In this document: positions 1 to 8,917 of the stretch, piece by piece
How positions within the stretch are numbered: the first letter of the stretch is position 1
How the letters are laid out: each line of letters starts with the position of its first letter
NCBI GenBank assembly: GCA_963792385.1
Contig: CAWBVZ010000011.1
Location: 1 to 64,000, forward strand
Length of the DNA stretch: 64,000 nt
Source: DASSUW01 sp963792385
GTDB taxonomy: Bacteria; Actinomycetota; Thermoleophilia; Solirubrobacterales; Solirubrobacteraceae
Direction of reading: 5' to 3'
Translations under genes and position numbers: made by a program
The notes under the pieces: model-generated
The model's input: only the letters and a program-made list of their open reading frames with translations
Database searches by the model: none
Told to the model about the DNA's origin: nothing

Positions 1-453
1 CGAAGTGGCTCCCTGTACCGCGTTTCTCGATCTGCTTGCCGTCGCCCGTCGCCATGCTCGAGTTCATTCTCGGGGAGCTTTTCCACGACGATTGGGCTCG
101 CCAGATGGAAAAACGTCAGGCGCCGCAGGAGATGTGGAGCGGGGTTCAACGGCGCCGGTGGGCGTGCTGGCTGGAATGGCAGCAGGCTGTAGTTGAGGAC
201 GGCCGGTCACCGTGGCTCGCGTTCAGGGGCGGTGCCTCACGAGCATACGTTTCATCCGTCTCCGCCGACAGTCGCGGCGAGAAGGCGAAAGAAGCGATGA
301 AGGCCAGGAAGTGGTTCATGTCGGACTCGTCGGGTTCCGGCCCCTAGGTTCCCGCATCGGCGGAAGGCGATCGATGCCTGGGTACCAGTCAGAGCGTTCA
401 GTGGCACTCCCGGCCGTTGGCCGAGCGAAGACTCCGGCAAACCCCCGGCAGAC
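1..453. other. No supportable gene
   Basis: Several short open frames cross this stretch on both strands, but none shows a recognisable domain, a convincing ribosome binding site or a consistent reading frame. It probably holds the upstream part of the restriction gene whose end is readable from about 530 onward, in frames broken by small indels. I could not reconstruct it. Confidence 0.4.
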
Positions 454-785
454 ATGAGACACGCACTGGCCGGTCACCGGCGCAGATTGCCATCCCCTGG
501 AAAGCGAGGCGCTCAAGCAACTCAGCTCAGGCGCTGGGAGCCCTTACATCGGCTTGGGAACCTCACGATTGTCACGAACCCGCTCAACTCGTCGCTATCG
601 AACTTACCGTGGACTACGAATCGCGCGGAGCTCCACAAGCACAGCCGGCTGTCCTTAAGCGCGCGGCTTGCCGAGCGTGACACGTGGGATGAGCAGGCTG
701 TGGACAACACGGTGCATGGGTCGCGGAGCGGCTCGTCGCGGTCTGCCCCTTGGACCGCACGGCTGGAGTAGTACGGCAACCATGA
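454..785 (+). pseudogene. C-terminal part of a GmrSD-like (DUF262/DUF1524) restriction protein, frame broken
   Basis: The translation between about 555 and 700 reads LGNLTIVTNPLNSSLSNLPW, then an Arg/Glu/His stretch and DTWDEQAV. This is the usual end of the DUF1524 HNH nuclease domain of GmrSD-type modification-dependent restriction proteins. Near 700-714 the frame must shift by one base; the next frame then reads AWVAERLVAVCPLDR, which matches the family's final helix, and stops at 783-785. That stop overlaps the ATG of the following lipoprotein gene as ATGA, so the shifted frame is the authentic one. The HNH core and the whole N-terminal DUF262 part are not readable. The function is inferred from this C-terminal signature alone. 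Confidence 0.55.
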
Positions 786-1221
786 AGGTGGCTGCCGTGA
801 TCGGCGTGGCCGTCACGGTGCTCACGGGCTGTGGTGGCGCCTCGTCATCGCGTGACGACTCACCGACGACGAGCAAGTCGCCCGTCGTCTTGAGCCCGGC
901 CCTGGGTGCGGACAGGAGGAGGCGGAGCCGTCTCAGATCGTTCTGACGTGTGCCGACTACGGCATCATTCTCATGGGTCTCTCGTGGGATCGCTGGGGTG
1001 AGCGGACGACAGCGGGACATGGCGTGATCACCGTGCGGGGGTGCGACCCGTCGTGCGCCGACGACAATCGCACCTATAGCTATGAGGTCGACGTGAGCGC
1101 GCATCAGCCGGTCACCTGCCCGGACGGTCGGCGCCAATACGCCTTCATCGAGTACCACGTAACCGATGATCGATTCGGTCCGCAGCGTCCCGACGATGGG
1201 ACACGCGGCTACGACTGTTGA
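782..1221 (+). pseudogene. Small secreted lipoprotein, frameshifted in the middle
   Basis: The ATG at 782 overlaps the stop of the preceding restriction-gene fragment. The N-terminus is a short lipoprotein signal ending in the lipobox LTGC, followed by a Ser/Thr/Asp-rich linker. From about 905 the coding continues one frame over (CGQEEAEPSQIVLTCADYG and onward) and ends in RGYDC at 1221. The shift lies between 856 and 905, where both frames are open. The second half contains six Cys residues and conserved-looking aromatic residues, so it is probably an exported protein of about 145 residues. I do not recognise the family. One indel would restore the whole gene. Confidence 0.55.
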
Positions 1222-1377
1222 GCCCCGCCGCTCAGGGCGGCCCGCTTCGCTCGCCACCTCGTACTTCAAGGACCACAGCGCTCTGCAGCCTGCGGACGCC
1301 TACCGTCGCAGACCTGTCCGACCGGCCGCCGTGCCACGGATGACTGCTTGCGGCGCTCCCCGCTGGTGCCGGAGAAG

Positions 1378-2787
1378 CTACGCGGCGAGAAGGCCACGCC
1401 AGTCACTGAGCGCCTTCGCCGCCTGCATGGGCGTCCGAAACCCAAACGGCGAGTGCGCCGAGCACCAGGCGCACGCGTCTCCGGCCGGAGGCCACGGTCG
1501 CCACTGCAGCCGGCAATGGCGCGTCCGCTCGCCCGAGGATACGGATACAAGAGGACTGTGTCCACGCGGTCGACATCTGCCAGCGCTGCGTACGCGAGTG
1601 CCTGATGTAGATTCGGCTCGATGCGCATCACGGACCGATTCGGTCAGCCCTCGCCAGCTGTGCCGGGCGAGGAGTGAGAGAGATGCGCCTTGTACTTCGC
1701 ATCGAGCCAGATGACACGCTCATGGTCCAAACAGCCCGACGTCGGGTGCCAGCGCACGCATCGACGCCAGGCTGCCCTCCCCATCGAAGGGGACGAACGG
1801 CTCTCACCGAGTGCCGGCGGTCGGAGGCCGAGTTGCGGGGCAAGGGTGCCCGCGAATGAACGGACCCGGCCTCCCATACCTCACCGCTCGACGTCCCAAG
1901 CCAGACCGTCAAGCGCACGCGCGCCCCCTAGTCCACGTTCGTGGCAACCCAGCCCATCGCCTCAGGACTCGGCGACGAAGCCTTCGAGGGTTAGCGCCAC
2001 GGTGGAAAGTGGGCGGCGGTGCGTTCCCTCGCCGACATCGAACTGCATACCGCGGATGCGCTCCGTTAGGAGTCGACCTGGAGCGGTCGCCGGCATACGG
2101 CCGCAAGTCGTCGGACAGGCGAGCGAGGGTCCAGCGAACGGCTGCCATGAGATCGGGATCGTCGGCGAGATCGGAGAACTCGCAGGGCAGCGATGTCCAC
2201 CGCCCGACCGGCGCTTGCCGTCGGACCCATTCTCCCCAATCGATTCGGCCTCGGGGTGACGAGCGCAGCTCGTGCTGTGTGACGAACCTACTTCGACGAC
2301 GTGCCAGCAGAACCTCGAGGCGTCTCACGACTGGGCCAGCGATGAGCCAGGAAGGGACCTCGCGGGCCGACCCGGGAACCAGCGGTCCGCCTCCGAGTGT
2401 CGGTGCAACGGAGAAGCCCACGGCCGAGACCACATCCCCGAGGGCGCTCCAGCTGAACCTCGGACTCACGAGAACACCCGCGGCGACTCGCCGGCTAGCA
2501 GGGGCCACGAGCGGTATGGCGCCGATCCGTCCGGACGGGTGAAGCAAGACGTGAAGCCCGCCGCTGCTGTGAACCTCGGGCGTCAGTCCGAGGCGTCGCA
2601 GGGCCGGTCGATTAGCGTTGAGGAACGGGTCGATCCAACGGTCGCCGTGCGCATGTGCGATGGCCGGGGTCACCCGGATCGGGTGGCCCTCGTCCGTCGT
2701 CTGCAGCAGGGGACGAGCGGCCGGGACCCGCGTTTGGGCGATAGCGCGAGTACGGCCCCGCATCGTGCGGCCGCGTACCTGGCTCAC
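1378..2787 (-). pseudogene. mcrC: McrC-like nuclease subunit of a McrBC restriction system, multiple frameshifts
   Basis: McrC is the nuclease partner of the McrB GTPase and cuts DNA carrying modified cytosine. A GTG start at 2787 overlaps the reconstructed mcrB stop as GTGA. The first about 230 residues read cleanly. After about 2090 the frame changes several times, but family landmarks survive in order: ARALDGLAWDVER near 1900, the PD-D/EXK strand RVIWLDAKYKAHL near 1700, NLHQALAYAAL near 1600, and a tail LVLGAL / PFGFRTPMQAAKAL ending at TAG 1378-1380. At least five single-base shifts are needed (about 2090, 1955, 1890, 1650 and 1460). The intact catalytic strand argues for sequencing error or very recent damage. 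Confidence 0.75.
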
Positions 2788-4250
2788 GTCTCTATCGCGC
2801 GCGCTTCGATGAGGTCGGCGAGCCCTGCCACCTCGAGCGACGCGGGACCCAGCAGGCGCTCGGTGACGTAGTCGCGCAGTAGGGGCACGAGCTCCTGGCG
2901 CAGCCGCCGCCGAACGCGGCCCGAGCGACCCGCCGGATCGAGATCGGGACGTGGATCGAGGAAGTACGCATGGCCAGGGACTAGCGCAGACCGTCGTCGT
3001 CGGCGAACTCCGTGAATGTCTTGAGGACTTCCTCGAAGACTTCAATAGCTAGGTCGTCGCCCTCTGCACGAACGACGTCAAGCGATGGCCACACGTCGAC
3101 AAACGCGAAGCGTCGACGAATCGCGAGGTCTATCCGAGCGATCGACCTATCGGCTGTGTTGCGTGTGCCGAGCACGAGCAGGTTCTGCGAGAGCTGCAGC
3201 ACGTCCGGATGGTCTTGAGGTACGTGCGGCAATCGAACGGCGCGATCCGGATCACCCGGTTCGAACAGACTTACCGCCTCGCCAAGCACTCGGCCCAGGT
3301 CAGCGCGGTTGATTTCGTCGATAACAAGCACGTGTGGAGCAGCCTCCGCCGCCGCATTCGCACGGAGCAGGTCGCCAGCGCGAACCTTGAACGCCAGTTC
3401 GCCTCCCGTGACTTCGGGATAGAGGCCGACCACGAAGTCCTCATACGTCCGTGCCGGGTGGAACTGCACCATCTCATGGGAGCCGATGATCTGAGCGACC
3501 TCAAGCGCTAGACGCGTCTTTCCCGTGCCTGGTGGACCCTCAAGGATCGCGGATCGTCTCTCCCGAAGCAAAGCCGCTGCCTCATCAGCTTCGACGGCCG
3601 GAAAGATGTGAGCGTGCAGCGTCAGCAACCGCTCCTGCCAGTGCGTCACCGCGAGGCCTTTGAATCGGCTTCGATGCTCGTGGAGGAATAGGTCGAGCAG
3701 GTCCTCCACGACCGCAGTCGCGCCCATGTCGCCGTCCTTGACCGGCGTTGTTGCATACAGGACCCGGGGAGTAGGCCCTTCTTGCTGCCTCGATGGCCGG
3801 CCAACCGGTGGCGGTGGAGTCGGGAACTTCCGTCGTGATGTCGAGGACGTCGGGCTTAACGCGCGGCCGCCCGGCATGCACGCGTGCGAGCGCCCGCAAC
3901 CGCCGTCCGTGCCCAGGGCCGTCCAAGAATTGCGGTGTCTGCCCCGAAGCCATCAGTACCGATGCCCAACGCCGCCACGCTGCCGGTGTCGCCAGGAAAC
4001 CAGACGAACGAGGTTCCCTGGTAAGGCCCAGCGTAGGGTTGCCCTCCTCGATGATGAATCCCGCGTATGAGGCTGCATCGGGCTTCTTCTGGAGGTTGAC
4101 CCGCAGTTGGTACGTGCCTTTGTCGCTTCGATGGATGCGCTCATCGAGTACCTCGTCGAGCAGCGTCCGCACCTCGTCGGGCTGGCCCATCAGCTCCCAC
4201 TCGAGGCCCTTGCGCATCCCTGACATGAGGGTCTCGAAAGCGTCTGCCAT
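2784..4250 (-). pseudogene. mcrB: McrB-like AAA+ GTPase of a McrBC restriction system, two frameshifts
   Basis: McrB-type AAA+ proteins hydrolyse GTP, recognise modified DNA and drive McrC cleavage. From the ATG at 4250 comes an unrecognised N-terminal domain of about 155 residues. Near 3775 one extra base shifts the frame. The AAA+ module then follows with Walker A GPPGTGKT, Walker B VLVIDEINRADL and the McrB signature NTADRSIARIDLAIRRRFAF. At 2983 one missing base creates a stop after DDDGLR; in the next frame the family's expected end LVPGHAYFLDPRPD continues to TGA 2784-2786. The pair is an operon with overlapping stop and start. The reconstructed protein has about 489 residues. Confidence 0.78.
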
Positions 4251-4547
4251 GTGGATGACGCTATCCGACTCTCCGACCCTGCGCCTTGGCGTTCCAGGAC
4301 GTCGCCATTTGGGCGTCGGCGGCCCCGGAGCAGTGGCCAAGCCGGCGAGGACCGCATAGCGCCTGCCTAGTTCCGTCGGTGGCTCCGGGTCCCTACCTGC
4401 GCCTGCTAGCCGTTTGGACAGATCTTCCTAGTAATGCCTAGTTCCCGTTGGTCGCGGTCGCTACCGATTGCGCCATGACGGGTTATTCGCCTCCTGGCTG
4501 GCCCGCCTGAGCAATCGCTAGGAGGCGCAACGAAGGAAGACCTACGA
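4251..4547. other. Divergent intergenic region upstream of mcrB and the secreted DUF3761-like gene
   Basis: No open frame has coding support. The + strand gene that follows has a clear Shine-Dalgarno (gaaggaag, about 7 bases before the ATG at 4548). I do not see a convincing -35/-10 pair for either direction. Confidence 0.35.
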
Positions 4548-5307
4548 ATGAACACCCCGTCTTGGAAGCCGAGCAGGCGGGCTGCCCTGGAGACGCTCGC
4601 TGGCCTCCGTGGCCTTCGTTGTCGTGCTCGCCCTCATCTTCGGTGGCGATCCGGAGGCCAACGGCGAGCAGTCGCAGGCGGCGCAGGTAAGGGGACGGCG
4701 ACGGCCACGGCCACTCCGACTCCAACGCCCGAGCGCAAGTCCAAGCCATCCACGGCGCACAAGGCGCACGCGACCAAGAAGTCCCGCGGCGACGCGCCCT
4801 CAGAAGCCGCCCGCCCCTGTATTCGTGGCCTGCGACCCCAACATCACGGTCCGCGTCGCGACCACGACGTGCGGCCTGGCGGAGAGTGCGTTCTACGAGT
4901 ACGTACAGGCGGGGGCGGACTCGATCGCGGCCTACAGCGCGTCAGCGGGCCGTTGGTTCGAGATGCGCTGCAGCGGCTCAAGTGCGGTCATTTGCAACGC
5001 GGACGATGGAAGCGAGGTGCGCTTCCCGCAGTCGGCCGTGCGCGCCTACACGTACGCGAACGCGGTCACCTATGCCTCGTCGCACAAGGTCAGCGTCGGC
5101 CCGGACGGCGAAGGGTCCACGCCGTACGATGCCCCCGGTGCTGCGCCGGACGATGAACCTGACCCGACAAGCGCCGATACGTCGGCCGGAGAGAACATTC
5201 CCAACTACGACAACGGCAACGGCTACCGAGTGCAGTGCGCGGACGGCATGTACTCGCAGTCCGGTGGGATTCAGGGTGCCTGCTCAGGTCACGGAGGCGT
5301 GGGGTAA
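4548..5307 (+). pseudogene. Secreted or membrane-anchored DUF3761-like protein, three frame breaks in the N-terminal part
   Basis: The ATG at 4548 has a good ribosome binding site. The natural protein seems to be a short cytoplasmic start, a transmembrane or signal helix (SLASVAFVVVLALIFGG, read in a second frame), a linker rich in Thr, Pro and Lys (TATATATPTPTPERKSKPST, back in the first frame) and then a globular domain. It ends with QCADGMYSQSGGIQGACSGH, which resembles the Cys/His end of DUF3761. The frame changes near 4592, 4690 and 4790; the remaining 170 residues are clean. The function of the family is unknown. It converges with the HTH gene and overlaps it by 24 bases. Confidence 0.6.
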
Positions 5308-5724
5308 CGCTGAGCGAACACCGAGCGTGGAGGCTGAATGCGCCAACTCTCTGGCCGCTCCGACCCCTCCGCTGTTGGGCGCGATCGAGCAGGCGGTCAG
5401 TCTCATCGATGATGCCGGGACCGTCCTACCGCTTACCGATCCCGGCCAGCGGTGCCCACGGTCAGCCGGCCTGCCGCATTCGTCCGTGGCATCGGTGGCG
5501 GTTCCGGAGGATCGGCCGGGCCGCCGAGCCGCAGGAGCGAACGACGTGGCACGCAGCCAGTCCTCGACGTCCTCGGGTCGCATCCGGTACACCCCGCGCG
5601 TGCCGAGCCGGCTGGCGTGCAGTCGGCCCGATTGGATCGCGCGCAGGACCGTCTTCGTGCTGATCTGGCAGTGCTCGGCCACGTCGGCAGGGGTGAGGAG
5701 GCGCTGCCCGATCTCTGACGACAC
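5284..5724 (-). CDS. Excisionase-like helix-turn-helix DNA-binding protein
   Basis: A GTG at 5724 is the likely start; the frame stays open upstream but has no better start. Residues 8-55 form a winged HTH of the MerR/excisionase type (HTH_17): LLTPADVAEHCQISTKTVLR, then SGRLHASRLG and YRMRPEDVEDWL. Such proteins bind att sites as recombination directionality factors or act as small regulators of mobile elements. The C-terminal 80 residues are low in complexity and not recognised. The position close to a tRNA-like 3' half (5961-6003) and next to restriction genes fits a role in an integrated element. No integrase gene is visible in the window. Confidence 0.55.
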   Translation of the reverse strand: MSSEIGQRLLTPADVAEHCQISTKTVLRAIQSGRLHASRLGTRGVYRMRPEDVEDWLRATSFAPAARRPGRSSGTATDATDECGRPADRGHRWPGSVSGRTVPASSMRLTACSIAPNSGGVGAARELAHSASTLGVRSALPHASVT

Positions 5725-6192
5725 TGCCAAGCCGACCGCACGTGGTTCGTCGGCGGGCCTGGAATACTCATGTGAGGGTGGTAGCCACTCCGGCCCCCTG
5801 GTTTGACGAGATGTGGCGCGGCGTGCCGGCAGGCGAGCCGCTCCTGGGCCGCATTCAGCCGGTCTCACGCGTCTTCGTCCGGTTCCTTCGAGTCCCCAAT
5901 ACCCCAGGAAATCACAGTCTTCCAAGAACTGGGAAGACGGCTCGGACACCCCCGGATCGACTCGTAACGAAGGGGTCCGGTACGAGTCCGGGCGTCGGCT
6001 CCGCGGTAGGCCCGGCGATCGAGCAGCAGCTCGGGCATGACCCCTTCTCGGGGTCGGTTGGAACGAGCTCGAGCATCGACCGTGGCGGCTGCAGGCCGCG
6101 GAAAGCTGCGCCGTCGGTTACGAAGCAGTAGCGGCGACCGGGCCCCCCGGGGCACTATCACCGCTGCCTCGGCTCGCGCCGCACCCCGTGGC
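5725..6192. other. Gene-free stretch between the accessory segment and the chromosome-like genes
   Basis: I see no supported gene on either strand. It contains the tRNA-Thr-like 3' half described separately (5961-6003). A second short T-arm-like string near 5879-5905 could not be folded into a tRNA. Confidence 0.4.
5961..6003 (+). other. tRNA-Thr(CGT)-like 3' half, candidate attachment site
   Basis: Reading +, the segment gives an anticodon loop ctCGTaa, a 3' anticodon strand, a variable region, a T-stem of five pairs (tccgg/ccggg, one G-T wobble) around the seven-base loop tacgagt, then cgtcggc plus tcc. The last part is what the 3' acceptor strand of an actinobacterial tRNA-Thr looks like. 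No matching 5' acceptor, D-arm or 5' anticodon strand lies upstream, and the T-loop has A where position 55 is normally T. A half tRNA starting at the anticodon loop is the classical footprint of tRNA-targeted integration. It could also be a decayed tRNA. Confidence 0.4.
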
Positions 6193-6765
6193 TCATGGTG
6201 CGCGTCGCGCTTGCCTGGCCTCCTGGTCGCGCGCGATCCGCTCGCCGGACTTGGCGAGGGCCAGGCCGCCCACGATAAGCAGCACGCCAAAGGCCAGGAA
6301 CGCGAGGTCCCAGCCGATGGGCCCGCCGAGGTCGTCGCGGACGTGGTGGATGCCGAGGATCTGGTGGTCGATGACGCCTTCGACAACGTTGAAGACGCCC
6401 CAGCCCGTGAGCAGCATCCCGAAGTACACGCTCCACGGCGGAGCGAGATCGCCTCGTTGCCACGCGCGAACGGTCAGGTAGCCGGCGACAGCGACGAACA
6501 CCCAGGTCGTGAGGTGGAAGAACCCGTCCACGAGCGTGTTGGTTTCCAGGCCGGCGACGGTGTTCATCGGCTCACCGCCGTTGCCGCCGCTGAGCATGTG
6601 GTGCCACTGAAGGATCTGGTGGAGCAGGATGCCGTCGATAAACCCGCCGAGGCCGAGACCCATCAGAAACGCAGGAGCCTTCGGCGGGCTCGAGCTAGGA
6701 GCCGGCGATCCCCGAGAAGGCTGTGCCCGTGGGGAGGCGACAACGGCGTCGGAAGCCCTCGACAT
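6193..6765 (-). CDS. DUF2243 family integral membrane protein
   Basis: The protein has 190 residues with four predicted membrane helices. The family signature is clear: FLMGLGLGGFIDGILLHQIL at residues 34-53, then QWHHMLS, later WGVFNVVEGVIDHQILGIHH. The conserved His residues in or near helices suggest metal or proton chemistry, but no function is established for DUF2243. The first 30 residues are Pro/Ser/Arg-rich and may not all be translated. It is the first clean gene after the frame-broken segment 1-5.3 kb. Confidence 0.85.
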   Translation of the reverse strand: MSRASDAVVASPRAQPSRGSPAPSSSPPKAPAFLMGLGLGGFIDGILLHQILQWHHMLSGGNGGEPMNTVAGLETNTLVDGFFHLTTWVFVAVAGYLTVRAWQRGDLAPPWSVYFGMLLTGWGVFNVVEGVIDHQILGIHHVRDDLGGPIGWDLAFLAFGVLLIVGGLALAKSGERIARDQEARQARRAP

Positions 6766-7055
6766 ACTGCGCGCCTACCCCGCAGAAATCGGCGTCAACC
6801 GCTGCCAGCGACGGCGACGCGGATGGCCGCGCAACGGAGTTCCTCACCATCGGCAGCCGGTCGCGCAGCGGCGCCCCGCCTCCCGTACTCAGGGATCTGA
6901 CCTCGCTGGCCCGAACAGGCGCTCAGAAAGCTTGACTGTTTTCCGGAACGTCAGCGGCCGGACGGCACGCGCGTGGACCGGGCGCAGCGACGGTACATCG
7001 CCGATGGGGGGAGGCCCGGCAGGCCTTCCGAAAAGCTCCATCGGGAGGTGACGGC
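6766..7055. other. Intergenic region between DUF2243 and the repeat protein
   Basis: Nothing coding is supported here. The 3' end carries the ribosome binding site ggaggtg, six bases before the ATG at 7056. Confidence 0.4.
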
Positions 7056-7646
7056 ATGCATTGGCGTGCTCTCATCGCAGTTGGTCTCGTGCTCGCGAGT
7101 TCCGGGCTGGTCGCGACCACCGCGGCGGGCAAGTCTGGTAGCCGTGATCCGGTCGTCGACCTGATCGTTCGCGATTGCTCGAAGGACGACGACCTTGATG
7201 TCGACTACCCGCTGGCCGCTCTGCGCCGCGCGCTCGACGAGCTTCCGCGGCAGGTCCGTCGCCACACGCGCTGCGAGCGCGTGATCGAGCGCGCGATTGA
7301 CCGGGCGCAGCGCCGGCTCGACCGCGAGGTGCTCCGGATCTGGGCTGACTGCGGCCGCGACGACGACCTCGATCGCGACTACAGCGTCCGCGCGCTGCGC
7401 CGAGCACTGAGGCTGCTCCCTGACGACCTGCGGACGTACACCGACTGCGAGGACGCCATCGAGCGCGCGCTCGAACGGGCCCAGCGGCGGCTCCAGCGCC
7501 AGGTCGAGCGGATCATCCGCGACTGTGAGCGGGACGGCGACCTCGACCGTGACTACAGCCTCGACGCCTTGTTCCGCGCCCTGCGTCGGGTGGCAGGTGA
7601 CAGGCACTGCGAGCGTGCGATCGTGCGCGCGATCGAGCGCAGTTAG
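7056..7646 (+). CDS. Secreted protein made of three tandem Asp/Arg-rich modules
   Basis: An Sec signal peptide (about residues 1-24, ending TTAAG) is followed by three copies of a module of about 55 residues. Each begins with a V-x-x-I-x-x-DC pair, then DDDLDxDY, then a predicted amphipathic helix LRRALxxLPxDxRxxTxCE, and ends with a helix AIERALxRAQRRL. The third copy is truncated at its end (CERAIVRAIERS). Every module has two conserved Cys, so three intramolecular disulfides are plausible. The DDDLDRDY loop resembles acidic Ca2+-binding loops, but that is inference. I do not recognise a named family. The ATG is chosen for its ribosome binding site ggaggtg. Confidence 0.75.
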   Translation: MHWRALIAVGLVLASSGLVATTAAGKSGSRDPVVDLIVRDCSKDDDLDVDYPLAALRRALDELPRQVRRHTRCERVIERAIDRAQRRLDREVLRIWADCGRDDDLDRDYSVRALRRALRLLPDDLRTYTDCEDAIERALERAQRRLQRQVERIIRDCERDGDLDRDYSLDALFRALRRVAGDRHCERAIVRAIERS

Positions 7647-7697
7647 GTTGGCTTCCGCCGCGGCGCCGCCGCTGCGCGGCGCCGTGGCGCATCACGG

Positions 7698-8105
7698 CTA
7701 CTCGGCCAGCGCCTCGATCGGGCGGCGCGCGAAGAAGTCCCAGACCTCCACGATGTTGCCCGCCGGGTCCTCGACGTAGATCGAGCGATCGCCCCCATCG
7801 TGCTCCTCGGGTCCCCGTACCGGTGTTCCTCGAGCCTCGAGGGTGTCGCGCAGGCGGTCGAGGCCTCCGGGAGCGGCGGAGAACGCGAAGTGCACATGGC
7901 GCCCTCCGCGGTCTCCGAACTCCTTCCGGCCCGGTGACCACAGCCCGAGGCGGGCGTTGGTGCCGGCGGCGAGCCAGACCCGGTCGGGCTCGCGGGCAAG
8001 GACTCGCAGGCCGAAGACGTCGACGTAGAAGCGCTCGAGGCCGGCGAGGTCGTCGACCTCGAGCGTGAGCTCGGCGAAGCCGTCCGTCGGGGAATCCGTC
8101 TCCAT
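7698..8105 (-). CDS. VOC family (glyoxalase/bleomycin-resistance fold) protein
   Basis: A protein of 135 residues with the paired beta-alpha-beta-beta-beta VOC fold: FAELTLEVDDLAGLERFYVD at the start, HVHFAFS in the middle and the closing strand RSIYVEDPAGNIVEVWDF with its metal-ligand Glu. Members bind a divalent metal and act as isomerases, dioxygenases or drug-binding proteins; the substrate cannot be told. The ATG at 8105 overlaps the stop of the upstream oxygenase gene by one base (TGATG), so the two are translationally coupled. Confidence 0.85.
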   Translation of the reverse strand: METDSPTDGFAELTLEVDDLAGLERFYVDVFGLRVLAREPDRVWLAAGTNARLGLWSPGRKEFGDRGGRHVHFAFSAAPGGLDRLRDTLEARGTPVRGPEEHDGGDRSIYVEDPAGNIVEVWDFFARRPIEALAE

Positions 8106-8917
8106 CACGCGGCCCTCGCGGCCGGCACGTACCGGAGGTGGTCGGGGAGGAAGGGGACCACGGCGCGCTTGGCGTACGTGGCGCCGCCGGCTACGAGCGC
8201 CTTCCGCACAACGATTGGCGGCAGAGATGAGAAGCCGTACTGCTCGCGGATGCGGCCAGGAAGCAGCGCGACCGTGATGAAGTTGACCGTCTCGAGCAAC
8301 GGTCGGGCGATCAGCGGCACCGGCGGCTCCAGGACGATCTTGCGGGCGCGGTCGCGTGCCCACTCGCTCACGAACAAGTGGTCGCCGTCGAGCATCTCGC
8401 GGCGGTAGTCGGCGAGGTCGGCGAGCGTGGCGGGCATGTCCGCGTCGGCGAGGCCGAACAGGCGCCCGACGACCCGGTAGTCGTCCCACAGCGCGGCCTC
8501 CTCGTCGCGGCTCATCGCCCGCACGTACTTGCGGTAGACGAGCGTTGCCGAGTCGACGAGGGTGAACAGCACCCACATGAGCAGCTCGGGGTCGTCCGCG
8601 CGGTACGGCGTGCCGGCCGGATACGGACCGACCGCCTGCGGAAGCCGGCCGCGGACGCGGCGGTGGGCCGCGCGGACGTGCGCGGTCACGCGGTCGGCGT
8701 CGCGGCGCGACCCGAAACCGATGGTGCTCAGGACCTGGGCCGTTCGCGCCAACCGCTCGTACGGCTCGGCGAGTGCGGTCGAGTGCATCAGGAGGCCGGC
8801 GACGGCCAAAGGATGGGCGGCCTGCATGAGCAGCGCGCGCGGGCCGGCGAGCGCGAGCGCGCGCTCGCGGTTGACGCGCCGGAGCATCGAGTCGTCGGTG
8901 AAGTAGCCGCGGGCCAT
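8105..8917 (-). CDS. MpaB-like / DUF2236 oxygenase family protein
   Basis: Starting at ATG 8917 (MARGYFTDDSMLRRVNRERA) the protein has 270 residues of the DUF2236 / latex-clearing-protein-like family. Characterised members are haem-containing oxygenases. Family landmarks include LALAGPRALLMQAAHPLAVA with its His, the GFG turn, and the mid-protein His-rich region RVTAHVRAAHRRVRG. In the sequence as given the frame is continuous with the MerR regulator upstream, but the ATG overlaps a TGA in the neighbouring frame that ends a natural-looking regulator C-terminus. I therefore treat it as a separate gene in a regulator-oxygenase-VOC operon. A true fusion is the alternative. Confidence 0.7.
   Translation of the reverse strand: MARGYFTDDSMLRRVNRERALALAGPRALLMQAAHPLAVAGLLMHSTALAEPYERLARTAQVLSTIGFGSRRDADRVTAHVRAAHRRVRGRLPQAVGPYPAGTPYRADDPELLMWVLFTLVDSATLVYRKYVRAMSRDEEAALWDDYRVVGRLFGLADADMPATLADLADYRREMLDGDHLFVSEWARDRARKIVLEPPVPLIARPLLETVNFITVALLPGRIREQYGFSSLPPIVVRKALVAGGATYAKRAVVPFLPDHLRYVPAARAA

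Noticed and set aside
5879..5907. tRNA-like string ggttccttcgagtcccc
   Set aside because: The T-arm is imperfect and no acceptor or anticodon arms fold around it.
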